The translations under genes were made by a program, and so were the position numbers. A stretch of DNA of 43,392 bases from QHCE01 sp041743105 (lineage in GTDB: Bacteria; Actinomycetota; Actinomycetes; Mycobacteriales; QHCE01): positions 1 to 43,392 of the forward strand of contig JBGTNI010000016.1 of NCBI GenBank assembly GCA_041743105.1. The letters are read 5' to 3'. Each line of letters starts with the position of its first letter. Position 1 is the first letter of the stretch. This document shows positions 32,578-40,773 of this stretch, in pieces. The notes under the pieces were generated by a model. The model searched no databases. It saw nothing but the letters and a program-made list of their open reading frames with translations, and was not told where the DNA came from.

Positions 32578-34391
32578 CGAACCCTGCCGCGACGGCGTCG
32601 GAAACGGCGGCGCAACTCCGCTCGATGCCAGCTCGTACCGCCTGGCAGACCATCCGTCATGGGCTTTCCCTCACCCCAGGTGTCACGACCGGCTTAGCGT
32701 TCACCGCCGTGCTGGCGGTGCTTGCCAGTGCCGGACGGCTGGTGGTTCCGCTCAGCGTTCAGGTATTCATCGACCGTGGCTTGGGAGCCGACGGGGGCGT
32801 GAACATCTCGGTAGTCGCATGGTGCTGTGGATTGGCTGTGGCGGCGCTTGGAGCAACTTCGGTGTTGGCCTATGCCATGAACGTGCGGCTGGTGAAAGTC
32901 ACAGAGACCGCCCTGGCGACACTGCGCACCAAGGCGTTCGCCCATGTGCATCGGCTATCGACGACCGACCAGCAGGCGCACCGACGAGGAGCGCTGACCT
33001 CCCGCGTCACCGGTGACGTGGACCAGATCAGCCAGTTCCTCCAGTGGGGCGGGCTGCTGCTGCTCACCAGTCTCTGCCAAGTAGCTCTGGCTAGCGTGGT
33101 GATGTTCCTCTATTCGTGGCAGTTGACCCTGTTGGTGTATGCCTGCTTCCTCCCGCTGGTCGTCGCGGCGCCATGGATGCAGCGTCAGCTAAATGCGGCA
33201 TATCGGAAAGCTCGGGAGCGCGCCGGGGAGATGTTGTCCGCGGTGGCGGAGAGCGTCACTGGGGCACTGGTAGTGCGCGCCTATGGCGTCGGCGACCGGA
33301 CCCGGGAGCGTGTCGACCGCAGCGTCGACGCCTATGCGCGGCAACAGACACGGGCCCAGCGGCGCAGCGTCCTCATCTTCTCTAGCGCTGAAATCACTGC
33401 CGGGATTGCTACCGCCGGAGTGGTGGTGCTCGGGGTGATGCTCGGCCTTGACGGCGGTCTGACGCTGGGTCAGCTCACCGGGTTCCTATTCCTGGTCACG
33501 TTGTTCGTCGCCCCGGTACAGCTTGCCACCGAGATTCTCAACGAGGCTCAGAACGCGGTGGCGGGCTGGCGCCGTGTTCTGGAGATTGTCGACATATCAC
33601 CCAGCGTGATCGAGCCGCTCGACGGCGTTGACCTACCATCGGGTGCGCTATCTATCGAGGTGAGCAGCGTGAGCTTCCGTTATCTCGACGGGCCGCTCGT
33701 ACTCCACGATGTGAGTGTCACGATTCCGGCTGGTACCCGGGTGGCTGTCGTCGGTGAGACTGGCTCAGGCAAGACCACCTTCGCAAAACTGCTGACTCGG
33801 CTGGCCGACCCGGTCGCCGGCACTGTCAGCATCGGTGGCGTCGACCTGACCACGGTCGGGTCCGCATCGCTGCGTTCTCGGGTGGCGATGGTGCCGCAAG
33901 AGCCTTTCCTTTTCGACACCACGGTAGAACGCAACGTGGCGTTGGGTAGACCCGGCGCGACCCCCGAAGAGGTGACGCGTGCCTTCGCCGAGCTCGGGTT
34001 GGCCGACTGGTTGGGGCAGCTACCACGAGGCTTGGCCACACGGGTGGGGGAGCGTGGCGATTCGATGTCCGCGGGGGAGCGGCAGCTGATCGCGATCGCA
34101 CGCGCCTACCTTGCCGATCCGAGCGTGCTGGTGCTGGATGAGGCCACATCGGCGGTGGATTCGGCTACCGATGTGCGGCTGCAACGCGCTCTCGAACGGC
34201 TGATGCAAGGACGAACCACTGTCACGATCGCCCACCGGCTCTTTAGCGCGGAATCCGCCGACGACGTTTTGGTCTTCGAACGGGGCCGGCTCGTGCAGCG
34301 AGGGCCGCATCATGAGCTGATCTCCGTGCCGAACTCAGTGTATGCGCGGTTGCATGCGTCCTGGGCAGCGCAGGGCGGCCGGGGGAGCTAA
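32574..34391 (+). CDS. ABC exporter subunit, canonical ATPase partner
   Basis: A 605-residue half-transporter: six membrane helices to about 340, then Walker A GETGSGKT, Walker B LVLDEATSAVD with the catalytic Glu, H-loop IAHRLFS. Its signature motif is MSAGERQ instead of LSGGQ. With the Asp Walker B of the partner, this makes one composite ATP site degenerate and the other canonical, as in heterodimeric exporters. It resembles the M. tuberculosis Rv1272c/Rv1273c kind of pair. Translationally coupled to the upstream subunit. The substrate is unknown. Confidence 0.92.
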   Translation: MTNPAATASETAAQLRSMPARTAWQTIRHGLSLTPGVTTGLAFTAVLAVLASAGRLVVPLSVQVFIDRGLGADGGVNISVVAWCCGLAVAALGATSVLAYAMNVRLVKVTETALATLRTKAFAHVHRLSTTDQQAHRRGALTSRVTGDVDQISQFLQWGGLLLLTSLCQVALASVVMFLYSWQLTLLVYACFLPLVVAAPWMQRQLNAAYRKARERAGEMLSAVAESVTGALVVRAYGVGDRTRERVDRSVDAYARQQTRAQRRSVLIFSSAEITAGIATAGVVVLGVMLGLDGGLTLGQLTGFLFLVTLFVAPVQLATEILNEAQNAVAGWRRVLEIVDISPSVIEPLDGVDLPSGALSIEVSSVSFRYLDGPLVLHDVSVTIPAGTRVAVVGETGSGKTTFAKLLTRLADPVAGTVSIGGVDLTTVGSASLRSRVAMVPQEPFLFDTTVERNVALGRPGATPEEVTRAFAELGLADWLGQLPRGLATRVGERGDSMSAGERQLIAIARAYLADPSVLVLDEATSAVDSATDVRLQRALERLMQGRTTVTIAHRLFSAESADDVLVFERGRLVQRGPHHELISVPNSVYARLHASWAAQGGRGS

Positions 34392-34455
34392 GTATGTCTG
34401 CATGCGGGTCGGAGTTCCCTATGGAGAATCTGCGATGTGGCCGCGGCTTGAGCGT

Positions 34456-35061
34456 TCACTTACCCGAGCCGTCGTACCCGGTGTGTTTGAGTAGCGCCCA
34501 GGTTCCTGGTAATAGCCCGGCGGCGAGCGCCGTTTTGATCGCGCCACCAATCAGGAACGGCTGGACTCCCTGCTGCCACCCTTGTACCAGGTTGATATCG
34601 GTTGCCGCCATGAGCCACGAGACGCCGAAGGCGAAGATGATTACGTTGCCCACCACCATGGCGCCGATGGTGCGGAGCACCGACCGGTCGGCCCGATGTT
34701 CGGCAAGCTTTCCGACCACCGCGCCCGCGACCACGAAACCGATCAGATAGCCGAACGTGACGTTTGCGAACCCGGAGTTTCCGTCAGCGAACCAGGGGAC
34801 ACCAGCAAAGCCGATGAGGACGTAGGTCAATAGGCTCGTGACGCCGCGTACTGTCCCTAACGCCGCACCCACCAGCAGCACCGCGAACGTTTGGGCCGTC
34901 ACTGGCACTGGGGTGCCGGGGATCGACACCGCAAGTTGCGCGGTGATTCCGACGAGGGCAGCTCCGCTGAGTACCAGCGCGGCGTCGCGGACCAGCGATC
35001 CCGGTATCAAGTCCGCGAGGACCAGCGGTCGGCGGCGTTGGGTAACGGCGGCGGCGGTCAT
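34456..35061 (-). CDS. bioY: Biotin transporter S component
   Basis: A 201-residue integral membrane protein of the BioY family, the substrate-binding subunit of ECF-type biotin uptake. Six helices are visible; VPVTAQTFAVLLVGAALG is the BioY signature, with LIGFAGVPWFADG and LAAGLLPG near the later helices. The ATG at 35061 is preceded by AAAGGGA; upstream residues of the longer frame are non-homologous. No ECF ATPase or T component is encoded in the window, so it either works alone, as some BioY proteins do, or uses a shared module elsewhere. It is physically far from the bio operon at 2-7 kb but serves the same vitamin. Upstream bases 35110-35140 hold GGTACCG and CGGTAACC in inverted order, a possible operator. 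Confidence 0.93.
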   Translation of the reverse strand: MTAAAVTQRRRPLVLADLIPGSLVRDAALVLSGAALVGITAQLAVSIPGTPVPVTAQTFAVLLVGAALGTVRGVTSLLTYVLIGFAGVPWFADGNSGFANVTFGYLIGFVVAGAVVGKLAEHRADRSVLRTIGAMVVGNVIIFAFGVSWLMAATDINLVQGWQQGVQPFLIGGAIKTALAAGLLPGTWALLKHTGYDGSGK

Positions 35062-35161
35062 GGTGTTCCCTTTCAATCGTCCCAGCGACGTCGAGCTGAC
35101 GATAGTGGGACAGACCCCGGTTACCGTGCGGTACCGGCAAAGAATCTGCGTGAGACCATAG

Positions 35162-35228
35162 TGCCATGAGCGTGACATCAGGGCCGAAAAAACAGCCCTG
35201 GACCGGCCCTGGTGTCACGCTCATGGCA
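35162..35228. repeat. Long inverted repeat with 24-bp arms
   Basis: Arms 35162-35185 and 35205-35228 are complementary at 23 of 24 positions; the one mismatch would be a G-U pair in RNA. The loop is 19 nt and contains A6 (T6 on the minus strand). It begins 10 bp beyond the exonuclease stop and about 100 bp before the bioY start, both on the minus strand. It could be the exonuclease terminator and so insulate bioY, or a relic of a small inverted-repeat element. Confidence 0.75.
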
Positions 35229-35237
35229 TGGTACTGC

Positions 35238-36191
35238 TCAGCCGTAGAGGGCCTTGCTGCAGCGCTGGATCGGATTGCCCAGGTTGTACCGGTCGGCCAA
35301 CTCGGCCACACGCCGCGAGTCAGCCGGAGCGGCGGGGACGACACCTGCTATGTCAGGCAGCGGAACGTCACGCACAAGTCCAATCACCCGCGTGGCAGCG
35401 TCGAGATAGTCCCGATGCTGCCTCAGCTTGCTTGCCAAGGGCGCGCTGAGCCTTTCCTCACCGCGATCGCTTGCCGCCAACAGCTCCGACAGCGAACCGA
35501 ACTCACTGATGAGCCGGACCGCCGTCTTCTCACCTACTCCGGCCACACCGGGCAGGCCGTCGCTTGCGTCACCGCGTAGCGTGGCAACGTCGGCATATTG
35601 TTCGGGGGCCACCCCATACCGGTGCTGTACCTCGTCGGCGTCCATTACCACCAGCTTGGCCACACTTGGTACCGGATACAGCACTCGGACCGCGGGAGAT
35701 GTCACGGACCGAGCGCGTACTAGGGCGAATAGATCGCGGTCCCCGGTCACAATATCGACCCGATCGTCGGTATAGACCCGATCATCCGAACCGCTCGCTT
35801 GCGTTGCCCGTGTCGCTAAGGTGCCGATGACGTCATCGGCCTCATACTCCCGTGCGCTTGCGGTCGCTACCCCCAACGCGGACAGTACCTCGAGCAGAAT
35901 CTCGACCTGCGGGCCGAGTTCATCGGGCGCCGCTTCGCGATCGGGTGAAGCTTGATCTACTCGGTGGGCCTTATAGCTCGGGATCAACTTGACGCGCCAT
36001 GCGGGGCGCCAATCGGCATCCAGGCAGGCCACCATGTGTGAGGGCCCAAATCTCGTGACCAGCGTTCCCAGTGAATCAAGGAATCCCCGTACCGCATTCA
36101 CCGGCGTGCCATCGGGTGCTGTGATCGACGTAGGAAGCGCGTGGAACGATCGAAAGTACAGACTCGCGGTGTCGAGCAACATGAGCTTCAC
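35238..36191 (-). CDS. 5'-3' exonuclease (Pol I N-terminal domain type)
   Basis: A 317-residue flap/5'-nuclease that stands alone from a polymerase. Metal-binding acidic residues lie in MLLDTASLYFR, ACLDADWRPAWR, EYEADDVIG and VTGDRDLFAL; the helix-hairpin-helix motif is DGLPGVAGVGEKTAVRLI. Counterpart of M. tuberculosis Rv2090 by arrangement with the divergent M24 peptidase gene. The start is a GTG with TAGTCT 6 nt upstream, so it is likely leaderless; the ATG three codons later is an alternative. The long hairpin lies behind its stop. Confidence 0.92.
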   Translation of the reverse strand: MKLMLLDTASLYFRSFHALPTSITAPDGTPVNAVRGFLDSLGTLVTRFGPSHMVACLDADWRPAWRVKLIPSYKAHRVDQASPDREAAPDELGPQVEILLEVLSALGVATASAREYEADDVIGTLATRATQASGSDDRVYTDDRVDIVTGDRDLFALVRARSVTSPAVRVLYPVPSVAKLVVMDADEVQHRYGVAPEQYADVATLRGDASDGLPGVAGVGEKTAVRLISEFGSLSELLAASDRGEERLSAPLASKLRQHRDYLDAATRVIGLVRDVPLPDIAGVVPAAPADSRRVAELADRYNLGNPIQRCSKALYG

Positions 36192-36215
36192 GAGAGAAGA
36201 CTAGGCTCAGGCGCC
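36192..36215. promoter_or_regulatory. Overlapping divergent leaderless promoters
   Basis: Only 24 bp lie between the GTG starts of the exonuclease and the M24 peptidase. TAGGCT (36202-36207) serves the peptidase at 8 nt, and TAGTCT (36198-36203, minus strand) serves the exonuclease at 6 nt. The two boxes share the TA step, so initiation should be mutually exclusive. Confidence 0.5.
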
Positions 36216-37334
36216 GTGGGATCACTATTCAGTATCGCCCGGCTCGAGGCGGCAGCTGCCGCATCTCGCACCGCCGGGATTGATGCACTACTCATCACTC
36301 CAGGCGCAGATTTCCGCTATCTCACCGGCTACGACGCCCGGTCGCTCGAGCGGCTGATGTGTTTGATTGTGCCAGCCGAAGGTCCGGTCGGGCTGGTCGT
36401 GCCGGAACTCGAGCTTTCCGCGGCGCACGACTCGCCGGTGTCCCAACTGGGCATCAACGTCGTAGCCTGGCCAGAGACCGCCGACCCGTACGATCTGGTT
36501 CGGCATGTGTTGGGCGAGTCGTTGCCGGGCGCACCCCATCGACTCGCGGTGACAAATCAGATGTCCGCTGAGCAGCTGTTGAGCCTGCGCGAGATACTGG
36601 GTAAGGCGGAGTTCGGCTTGGCGGGCGAAGTACTGCACACGCTTCGCTCGCGTAAGTCCGCCGAAGAAGTTGCCGAACTGAGCGCCGCGGCCACGGCCAT
36701 CGATCGGGTGCATGAGCGCATGATCGAATGGTTACATCCGGGACGAACTGAGCGTGAAGTGGCGCGTGACATCGGTAACGCCATCGTCGATGAAGGCCAC
36801 GCAAGCGTCGATTTCGTGATTGTCGCCTCGGGTCCGGCTAGCGCCATGCCGCACCATATCCCCGATGGTCGGGTGATCGGTTCTGGTGATCCGGTCGTGG
36901 TAGATATGGGCGGCAAGATGCCTAGCGGGTATCACTCCGACTCCACGCGGTGCTACGCCGTGGGGCAGCCGCCGGCGGCGTTTGTTGAGTATCACCAGGT
37001 CGTGTATGCCGCCCAACAGGCGGGCGTAGCGGCCATCCGGCCCGGCGTCACCGCGGAATCCATCGATAAGGCGTGCCGAGACGTCATCACCCGGGCCGGC
37101 TATGGCAAATACTTCCTTCATCGCACGGGTCACGGTATTGGTATGCAGGTCCACGAGCAGCCTTACCTAGTAGCGGGGAACCAACTGCTCCTCGAACCAG
37201 GCATGGTCTTTAGCGTTGAGCCAGGTATCTACCTCCCCAACGCACACGGTGCCCGCATCGAAGACATCGTTGTTTGTAACGAATCCGGGGCGCAGCGCCT
37301 CAACACAATCCCACGCCGACTGGTGTATCTGTAA
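36216..37334 (+). CDS. pepE: M24 family Xaa-Pro dipeptidase
   Basis: A 372-residue metallopeptidase close to M. tuberculosis PepE (Rv2089c) in size and place. The N-terminal creatinase-like domain runs to about residue 130. In the C-terminal pita-bread domain the metal ligands are VVVDMGGKMPSGYHSDSTR (two Asp), HRTGHGIGMQVHEQPY (His), VFSVEPGIY (Glu) and ARIEDIV (Glu), all intact. It releases an N-terminal residue before proline, cytosolic. The GTG at 36216 is chosen because homology starts there and a -10 box sits 8 nt upstream; the longer frame runs through the divergent gene. Confidence 0.92.
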   Translation: MGSLFSIARLEAAAAASRTAGIDALLITPGADFRYLTGYDARSLERLMCLIVPAEGPVGLVVPELELSAAHDSPVSQLGINVVAWPETADPYDLVRHVLGESLPGAPHRLAVTNQMSAEQLLSLREILGKAEFGLAGEVLHTLRSRKSAEEVAELSAAATAIDRVHERMIEWLHPGRTEREVARDIGNAIVDEGHASVDFVIVASGPASAMPHHIPDGRVIGSGDPVVVDMGGKMPSGYHSDSTRCYAVGQPPAAFVEYHQVVYAAQQAGVAAIRPGVTAESIDKACRDVITRAGYGKYFLHRTGHGIGMQVHEQPYLVAGNQLLLEPGMVFSVEPGIYLPNAHGARIEDIVVCNESGAQRLNTIPRRLVYL

Positions 37335-37408
37335 GGCGAACCCGACACGTCCCTACCCGCACGACCCTAAGTACATCCTTGAGCTAATCGGCCAGAAAGG
37401 AACTCTCG

Positions 37409-37906
37409 GTGGCCGTCCGCCCTATCGTGATTTTAGGAGACCCTGTGCTCCGAAGCCCTACCCAGCCCGTCACCGTCTTCGACCAGCGGCTTCGGCAGTT
37501 GGTCACCGATTTGCTAGACACGGTGGACGATCCAGGTCGGGCCGGCGTGGCGGCGACCCAGATCGGCGTGGACCTTCGCGCTTTCAGTTACAACGTCGAC
37601 GGCAAGCGTGGCTACGTCCTTAACCCGGAGCTAGTCGAGCTGTCTGAGCAGACGCAGCGTGACGATGAGGCCTGCTTGTCGGTGCCGGATTTGTGGTATC
37701 CCACCACCCGTGCCATGCACGCCACAGTACGCGGGGTCGATATCGACAACGAGCCAATCATCGTGTCGGGATCGGAGCTGATGGCTCGATGCCTGCAACA
37801 CGAAGTCGACCATCTCGACGGCCTGCTGTATCTCGATCGGCTCGATCCCCCGGAGCGTAAAGCCGCGATGCGCGCGATCCGGCAGGCCGAATGGTCAGCT
37901 GCGTAG
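37409..37906 (+). CDS. def: Peptide deformylase
   Basis: A 165-residue metalloenzyme that removes the formyl group from nascent proteins. The three motifs are present in actinobacterial form: GVAATQIG (usually GLAAPQIG), EACLSVP (usually EGCLS; the Cys is the metal ligand) and QHEVDHLDG (HExxH). The replacement of Gly by Ala before the Cys deserves note but leaves all metal ligands in place. GTG start with AAAGGAA 6 nt upstream. It follows pepE after 74 bp. Confidence 0.92.
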   Translation: MAVRPIVILGDPVLRSPTQPVTVFDQRLRQLVTDLLDTVDDPGRAGVAATQIGVDLRAFSYNVDGKRGYVLNPELVELSEQTQRDDEACLSVPDLWYPTTRAMHATVRGVDIDNEPIIVSGSELMARCLQHEVDHLDGLLYLDRLDPPERKAAMRAIRQAEWSAA

Positions 37907-37930
37907 CAGCCAGCGACACTGCAGTTGGGA

Positions 37931-37962
37931 CATAGCGGGTTGGGGGCATAGCGGGTTGGGGG
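37931..37962 (+). repeat. Tandem 16-bp repeat before the amidohydrolase
   Basis: CATAGCGGGTTGGGGG occurs twice in a row (37931-37946, 37947-37962), with a third start (CATAGTGG) running into the amidohydrolase start and a decayed copy just before. It spans most of the gap between deformylase and amidohydrolase, so it would alter promoter spacing. Copy number may vary between strains. Confidence 0.75.
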
Positions 37963-37966
37963 CATA

Positions 37967-39553
37967 GTGGTCGGCGCTGTGTTGTATCGGGGTGGGCGTA
38001 TATACAGCCCTAGCCATGTCAATGCGACATCCATGCTGGTCGAGGGTGGTCGCATCGCATGGCTCGGTAACGAGCAGCAGCTACCGAAACTCTCCGCGGC
38101 ACCAGAGATCGTCGAGCTGGCGGGAGCGCTCGTCACCCCGGCCTTCGTCGATGCGCACATTCACACCACCGGCACCGGCCTGACGCTGCTCGGCCTCAAC
38201 CTTGCCAATTGCTCGAGCCTTTCCGACACGCTGGAACAACTTCATCGCTTCGCTACAGACTGGAGACGTACCCATCCGAATGCGCCGCTATTAGGCCATG
38301 GATGGGACGAGACGAGATGGCCGGAACGGCGAGCGCCGACGACGGCTGAAATAGACGCCGCGTGTGGCGACATGAGCGTCTACCTCACTCGTGTCGATGC
38401 ACATTCGGCACTTGCTTCCAGCGCATTACGAGCCGCTGTACCCAGCCTGAGGCACATGCCGGATTACGACGATCGAACTCCGCTACGCGCGCATGTGCAT
38501 CACACCGTGCGAGGTGTTGCGCTGTCCGGGGTCACAGCCACACAACGCCGGGCCGCGCAGCGTCGGACACGACAGCACACCGCCGCATTGGGGATCGCCG
38601 CGCTACACGAATGCGGCGGTCCCGAGATTTCCAGCTCCGCCGATTTCAGCGAGCTACTCCACCTGGCCACTGTTGAGAGCGGTCCCGCTGTCTTCGGGTT
38701 GTGGGGAGAACTAGGCGGTGCGCAGCACGCTAAGGAACTCGGTGCGGGTAGTGCGGGTGGAGATCTCTGTGTCGATGGTTCCTTCGGCTCACACACCGCC
38801 TGGCTACGCGAGCCGTATGTGGATCGAGCCACGCGAGGCGCGCCCTATCTCGCGGCCGATCGCATCGCCGAGCATCTCCTCGATTGCGTGGCGCATCGCA
38901 TTTCGACCGGATTCCATGTCATCGGCGACGCCGCCGCCGATGAGGTTATCTCGGGATTCGAGATCGCCGCGGCTCGGCTCGGGGCCAATGAGCTGCGGCG
39001 CTTGGCGTGCCGGATCGAACATGCCGAGCTCATACGTCCCGAACAGCGTCGTGCATTTGTCACCTATGGCCTACACGCGAGCATGCAGCCGGCATTCGAT
39101 GCCGCCTGGGGTGGTGCCGAGCAGATGTACATCCAGCGCTTGGGCGCGGACCGCTGTGCGCAACTCAACGACTTCGCTGGCATGGTCGCGGTCGGTGTGC
39201 CACTTGCCTTTGGCTCTGATGCGCCGGTGACGCCGCCTGCTCCGTGGGAAGGAGTGCGCGCCGCAAGTACTCCCTGGCGCAAGGAGCACGGACTTAGCGT
39301 TCGCGCGGCCTTCGCCGCTCACACCCGAGGTGGCTGGCGCGCCGCCGGAGATCGCAGCTGCGGGATACTGACACCTGGCGCGGCTGCGACATTTGCGGTG
39401 TGGGACGAGCCCTCGCCACGGGACGCGGCCGCGCCGGTGCTGCATGAGGACGACCGTGCGGTGCGGTTGCCAAGCCTGAAGCCAGGTCAACCAGCGCCCG
39501 AATGTCTGCGGACCGTACTCGCCGGCGAGACAATATTTTCGGCGGAATGCTAG
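37967..39553 (+). CDS. Amidohydrolase family protein (YtcJ-like)
   Basis: A 528-residue cytosolic metal-dependent hydrolase of the amidohydrolase-3 branch. FVDAHIHTTGTG carries the HxH metal ligands, FHVIGDAAADEV and CRIEHAELI supply the further His, and LAFGSDAPVTPP the catalytic Asp. The substrate is unknown; YtcJ-like proteins act on amides or N-acyl compounds. The first codon is a GTG at 37967, and a GTG at 37979 is equally possible. The tandem repeat abuts the start. The stop overlaps that of the broken GNAT gene by 3 bp (CTAG). Confidence 0.88.
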   Translation: MVGAVLYRGGRIYSPSHVNATSMLVEGGRIAWLGNEQQLPKLSAAPEIVELAGALVTPAFVDAHIHTTGTGLTLLGLNLANCSSLSDTLEQLHRFATDWRRTHPNAPLLGHGWDETRWPERRAPTTAEIDAACGDMSVYLTRVDAHSALASSALRAAVPSLRHMPDYDDRTPLRAHVHHTVRGVALSGVTATQRRAAQRRTRQHTAALGIAALHECGGPEISSSADFSELLHLATVESGPAVFGLWGELGGAQHAKELGAGSAGGDLCVDGSFGSHTAWLREPYVDRATRGAPYLAADRIAEHLLDCVAHRISTGFHVIGDAAADEVISGFEIAAARLGANELRRLACRIEHAELIRPEQRRAFVTYGLHASMQPAFDAAWGGAEQMYIQRLGADRCAQLNDFAGMVAVGVPLAFGSDAPVTPPAPWEGVRAASTPWRKEHGLSVRAAFAAHTRGGWRAAGDRSCGILTPGAAATFAVWDEPSPRDAAAPVLHEDDRAVRLPSLKPGQPAPECLRTVLAGETIFSAEC

Positions 39554-39960
39554 ATGGGTGGGGTAGTACGGCAGCCGTCGTAGCTGTCGAGGATCGCCAC
39601 GCGGGTGAAGCCGAGGCGTTGGAGTAAGGCCACGCTCTCGGAGTTGCCGTGGGTGACTCCGGCGAACAGGTCCGTCGCGGCAAGGTTGTCCCGTGCGTGC
39701 CGGGCGATGGTCTGCACCGCCAGGGTCGCGATTCCACGCCACACGTCCGTGCGGCGAGCAGGTAGCCGAGTCCGAACTTCGGCGGCTCGCCGTGCACCAG
39801 GGTCACGCTGCCGACGAGGAGGCCGTCTTCGTAGACGCCGAAGTTGTGCATCGGGTCGCCCGTGGCGAAGGCAGCGGCGATGTCTTCGGCGGACGCGGTC
39901 ACCTCATCGCGGTAGTCGCCGTGCCGGGTTAGGTGTTCCGCGTTGGCAGCCAAGAGGTCA
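39550..39960 (-). pseudogene. GNAT acetyltransferase, frameshifted and beheaded
   Basis: Reading leftward, one frame gives LLAANAEHLTRHGDYRDEV to GLGYLLAAR and then is lost. The next frame continues VWRGIATLAVQTIARHARDN and VTHGNSESVALLQRLGFTRV to the stop at 39550. One missing base near 39745 explains the break (about ARDVWRG expected). The acetyl-CoA loop and the N-S-x5-LLxRLGF end are typical of RimJ/RimL-like GNAT enzymes. The first 20-30 residues are also missing; recognisable sequence stops near 39960, where a transporter relic begins on the other strand. Base use is more GC-rich than nearby genes. Confidence 0.8.
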
Positions 39961-40340
39961 TGCTCACCGCTGGGGCACTGCGTGCGTGTTGGTCGCTCTG
40001 GTTGGTCTTCATCTGTCCCGGCGTTGCCGGACTGGTGCTTGTCATCGCCGTCGAGTTTGGGCTGATCACCTGCATGGGCGTGTTCAATCCCGTGTTCGCC
40101 ACCTTCCGGCTCACCCAGCTCCCGACTGACCGAGTCGCCCGCACCCTGTCCGCGTGGTCCGTCACCAGCAAGGCCATGATCGCGGCCCTGACCGCCCTGT
40201 GGGGTCTGCTGGCCAGCGCTACCAGCCCCCGCACCGCGATCGCGATCGCGGGTCTCCTCATCCTGACAACCCCGCTCCTGCTCTCCCGACACGACCACAC
40301 GCCACAGCACGAGCCGGAACAGGCCCGGAGTCAGACATGA
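39960..40340 (+). pseudogene. C-terminal relic of an MFS transporter
   Basis: The plus-strand frame ending at 40340 carries about 120 residues with four hydrophobic helices: LWLVFICPGVAGLVLVIAVE, CMGVFNPVFATFR, TLSAWSVTSKAMIAALTALW and TAIAIAGLLILTTPLLL. FNPVFATFRL followed by DRVARTLSAW is characteristic of the C-terminal half of one MFS group. A complete protein would have about 400 residues and 12 helices, so the first two thirds are gone. An ATG upstream at 39933 lies in the antisense of the GNAT relic and is not a credible start. Confidence 0.78.
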
Positions 40341-40773
40341 CACGCCAACCCAGATCCGGCAAGTTCACCGCCGACTACATCCGGGCATCAAGTCAACGTT
40401 TTCATTACAGCTGACCGTGATAGGACGCGGGCGTGAACTGCCAAAACACGCAAAGTTGCTGCTAGATCGGGTATTGACATCGAGCGATCGTTAACTACCC
40501 TGGCTGTACTCGCTCGGGGGCGATTACGACTGGTTACCGTCCGTGCGTGAAATGAGATGTTTTGACGGCGAAGGTGGTGGGTCCCTAGACAACGTCACCG
40601 AGCAGGTGACCTGCCTGATCGGTGACGGTCCGAAGACTCGTACGCTATTCGTCAGTGCATTTGGTCGATGGGTGCGGAAACCCTGGGTATGAATGTAGGG
40701 CCGGTAGGCTACATGCCCAGGGTTGCCGTATGTCTGTTCTACCTAGTGGTGGACCCCTTAAGCTCGCGCAAGG
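40341..40773 (+). promoter_or_regulatory. Promoter and structured leader before lnt-ppm1
   Basis: No convincing gene in 433 bp. TTGACA (40474-40479) and TACCCT (40496-40501) with a 16-bp spacer form a good promoter facing lnt, giving a leader of about 265 nt. Within it are two hairpins: GTCACC/GGTGAC at 40594-40610, and a larger one at 40679-40724 with outer arms AACCCTGGG/CCCAGGGTT and inner arms ATGTAG/CTACAT. The second lies 49 bp before the lnt start. A 46-codon ORF (ATG 40552 to TGA 40692) ends inside it. A cis-regulatory RNA or leader-peptide control is conceivable. Confidence 0.5.

Noticed and set aside
39294..40343. A 349-codon minus-strand ORF across the broken block
   Set aside because: Only its middle is GNAT-like; the rest is antisense to the MFS relic or out of frame within the amidohydrolase. 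It is not one real gene.
40552..40692. A 46-codon ORF in the lnt leader
   Set aside because: No ribosome site, no recognisable sequence, and it ends in the hairpin. I kept it as a note within the leader but not as a gene.
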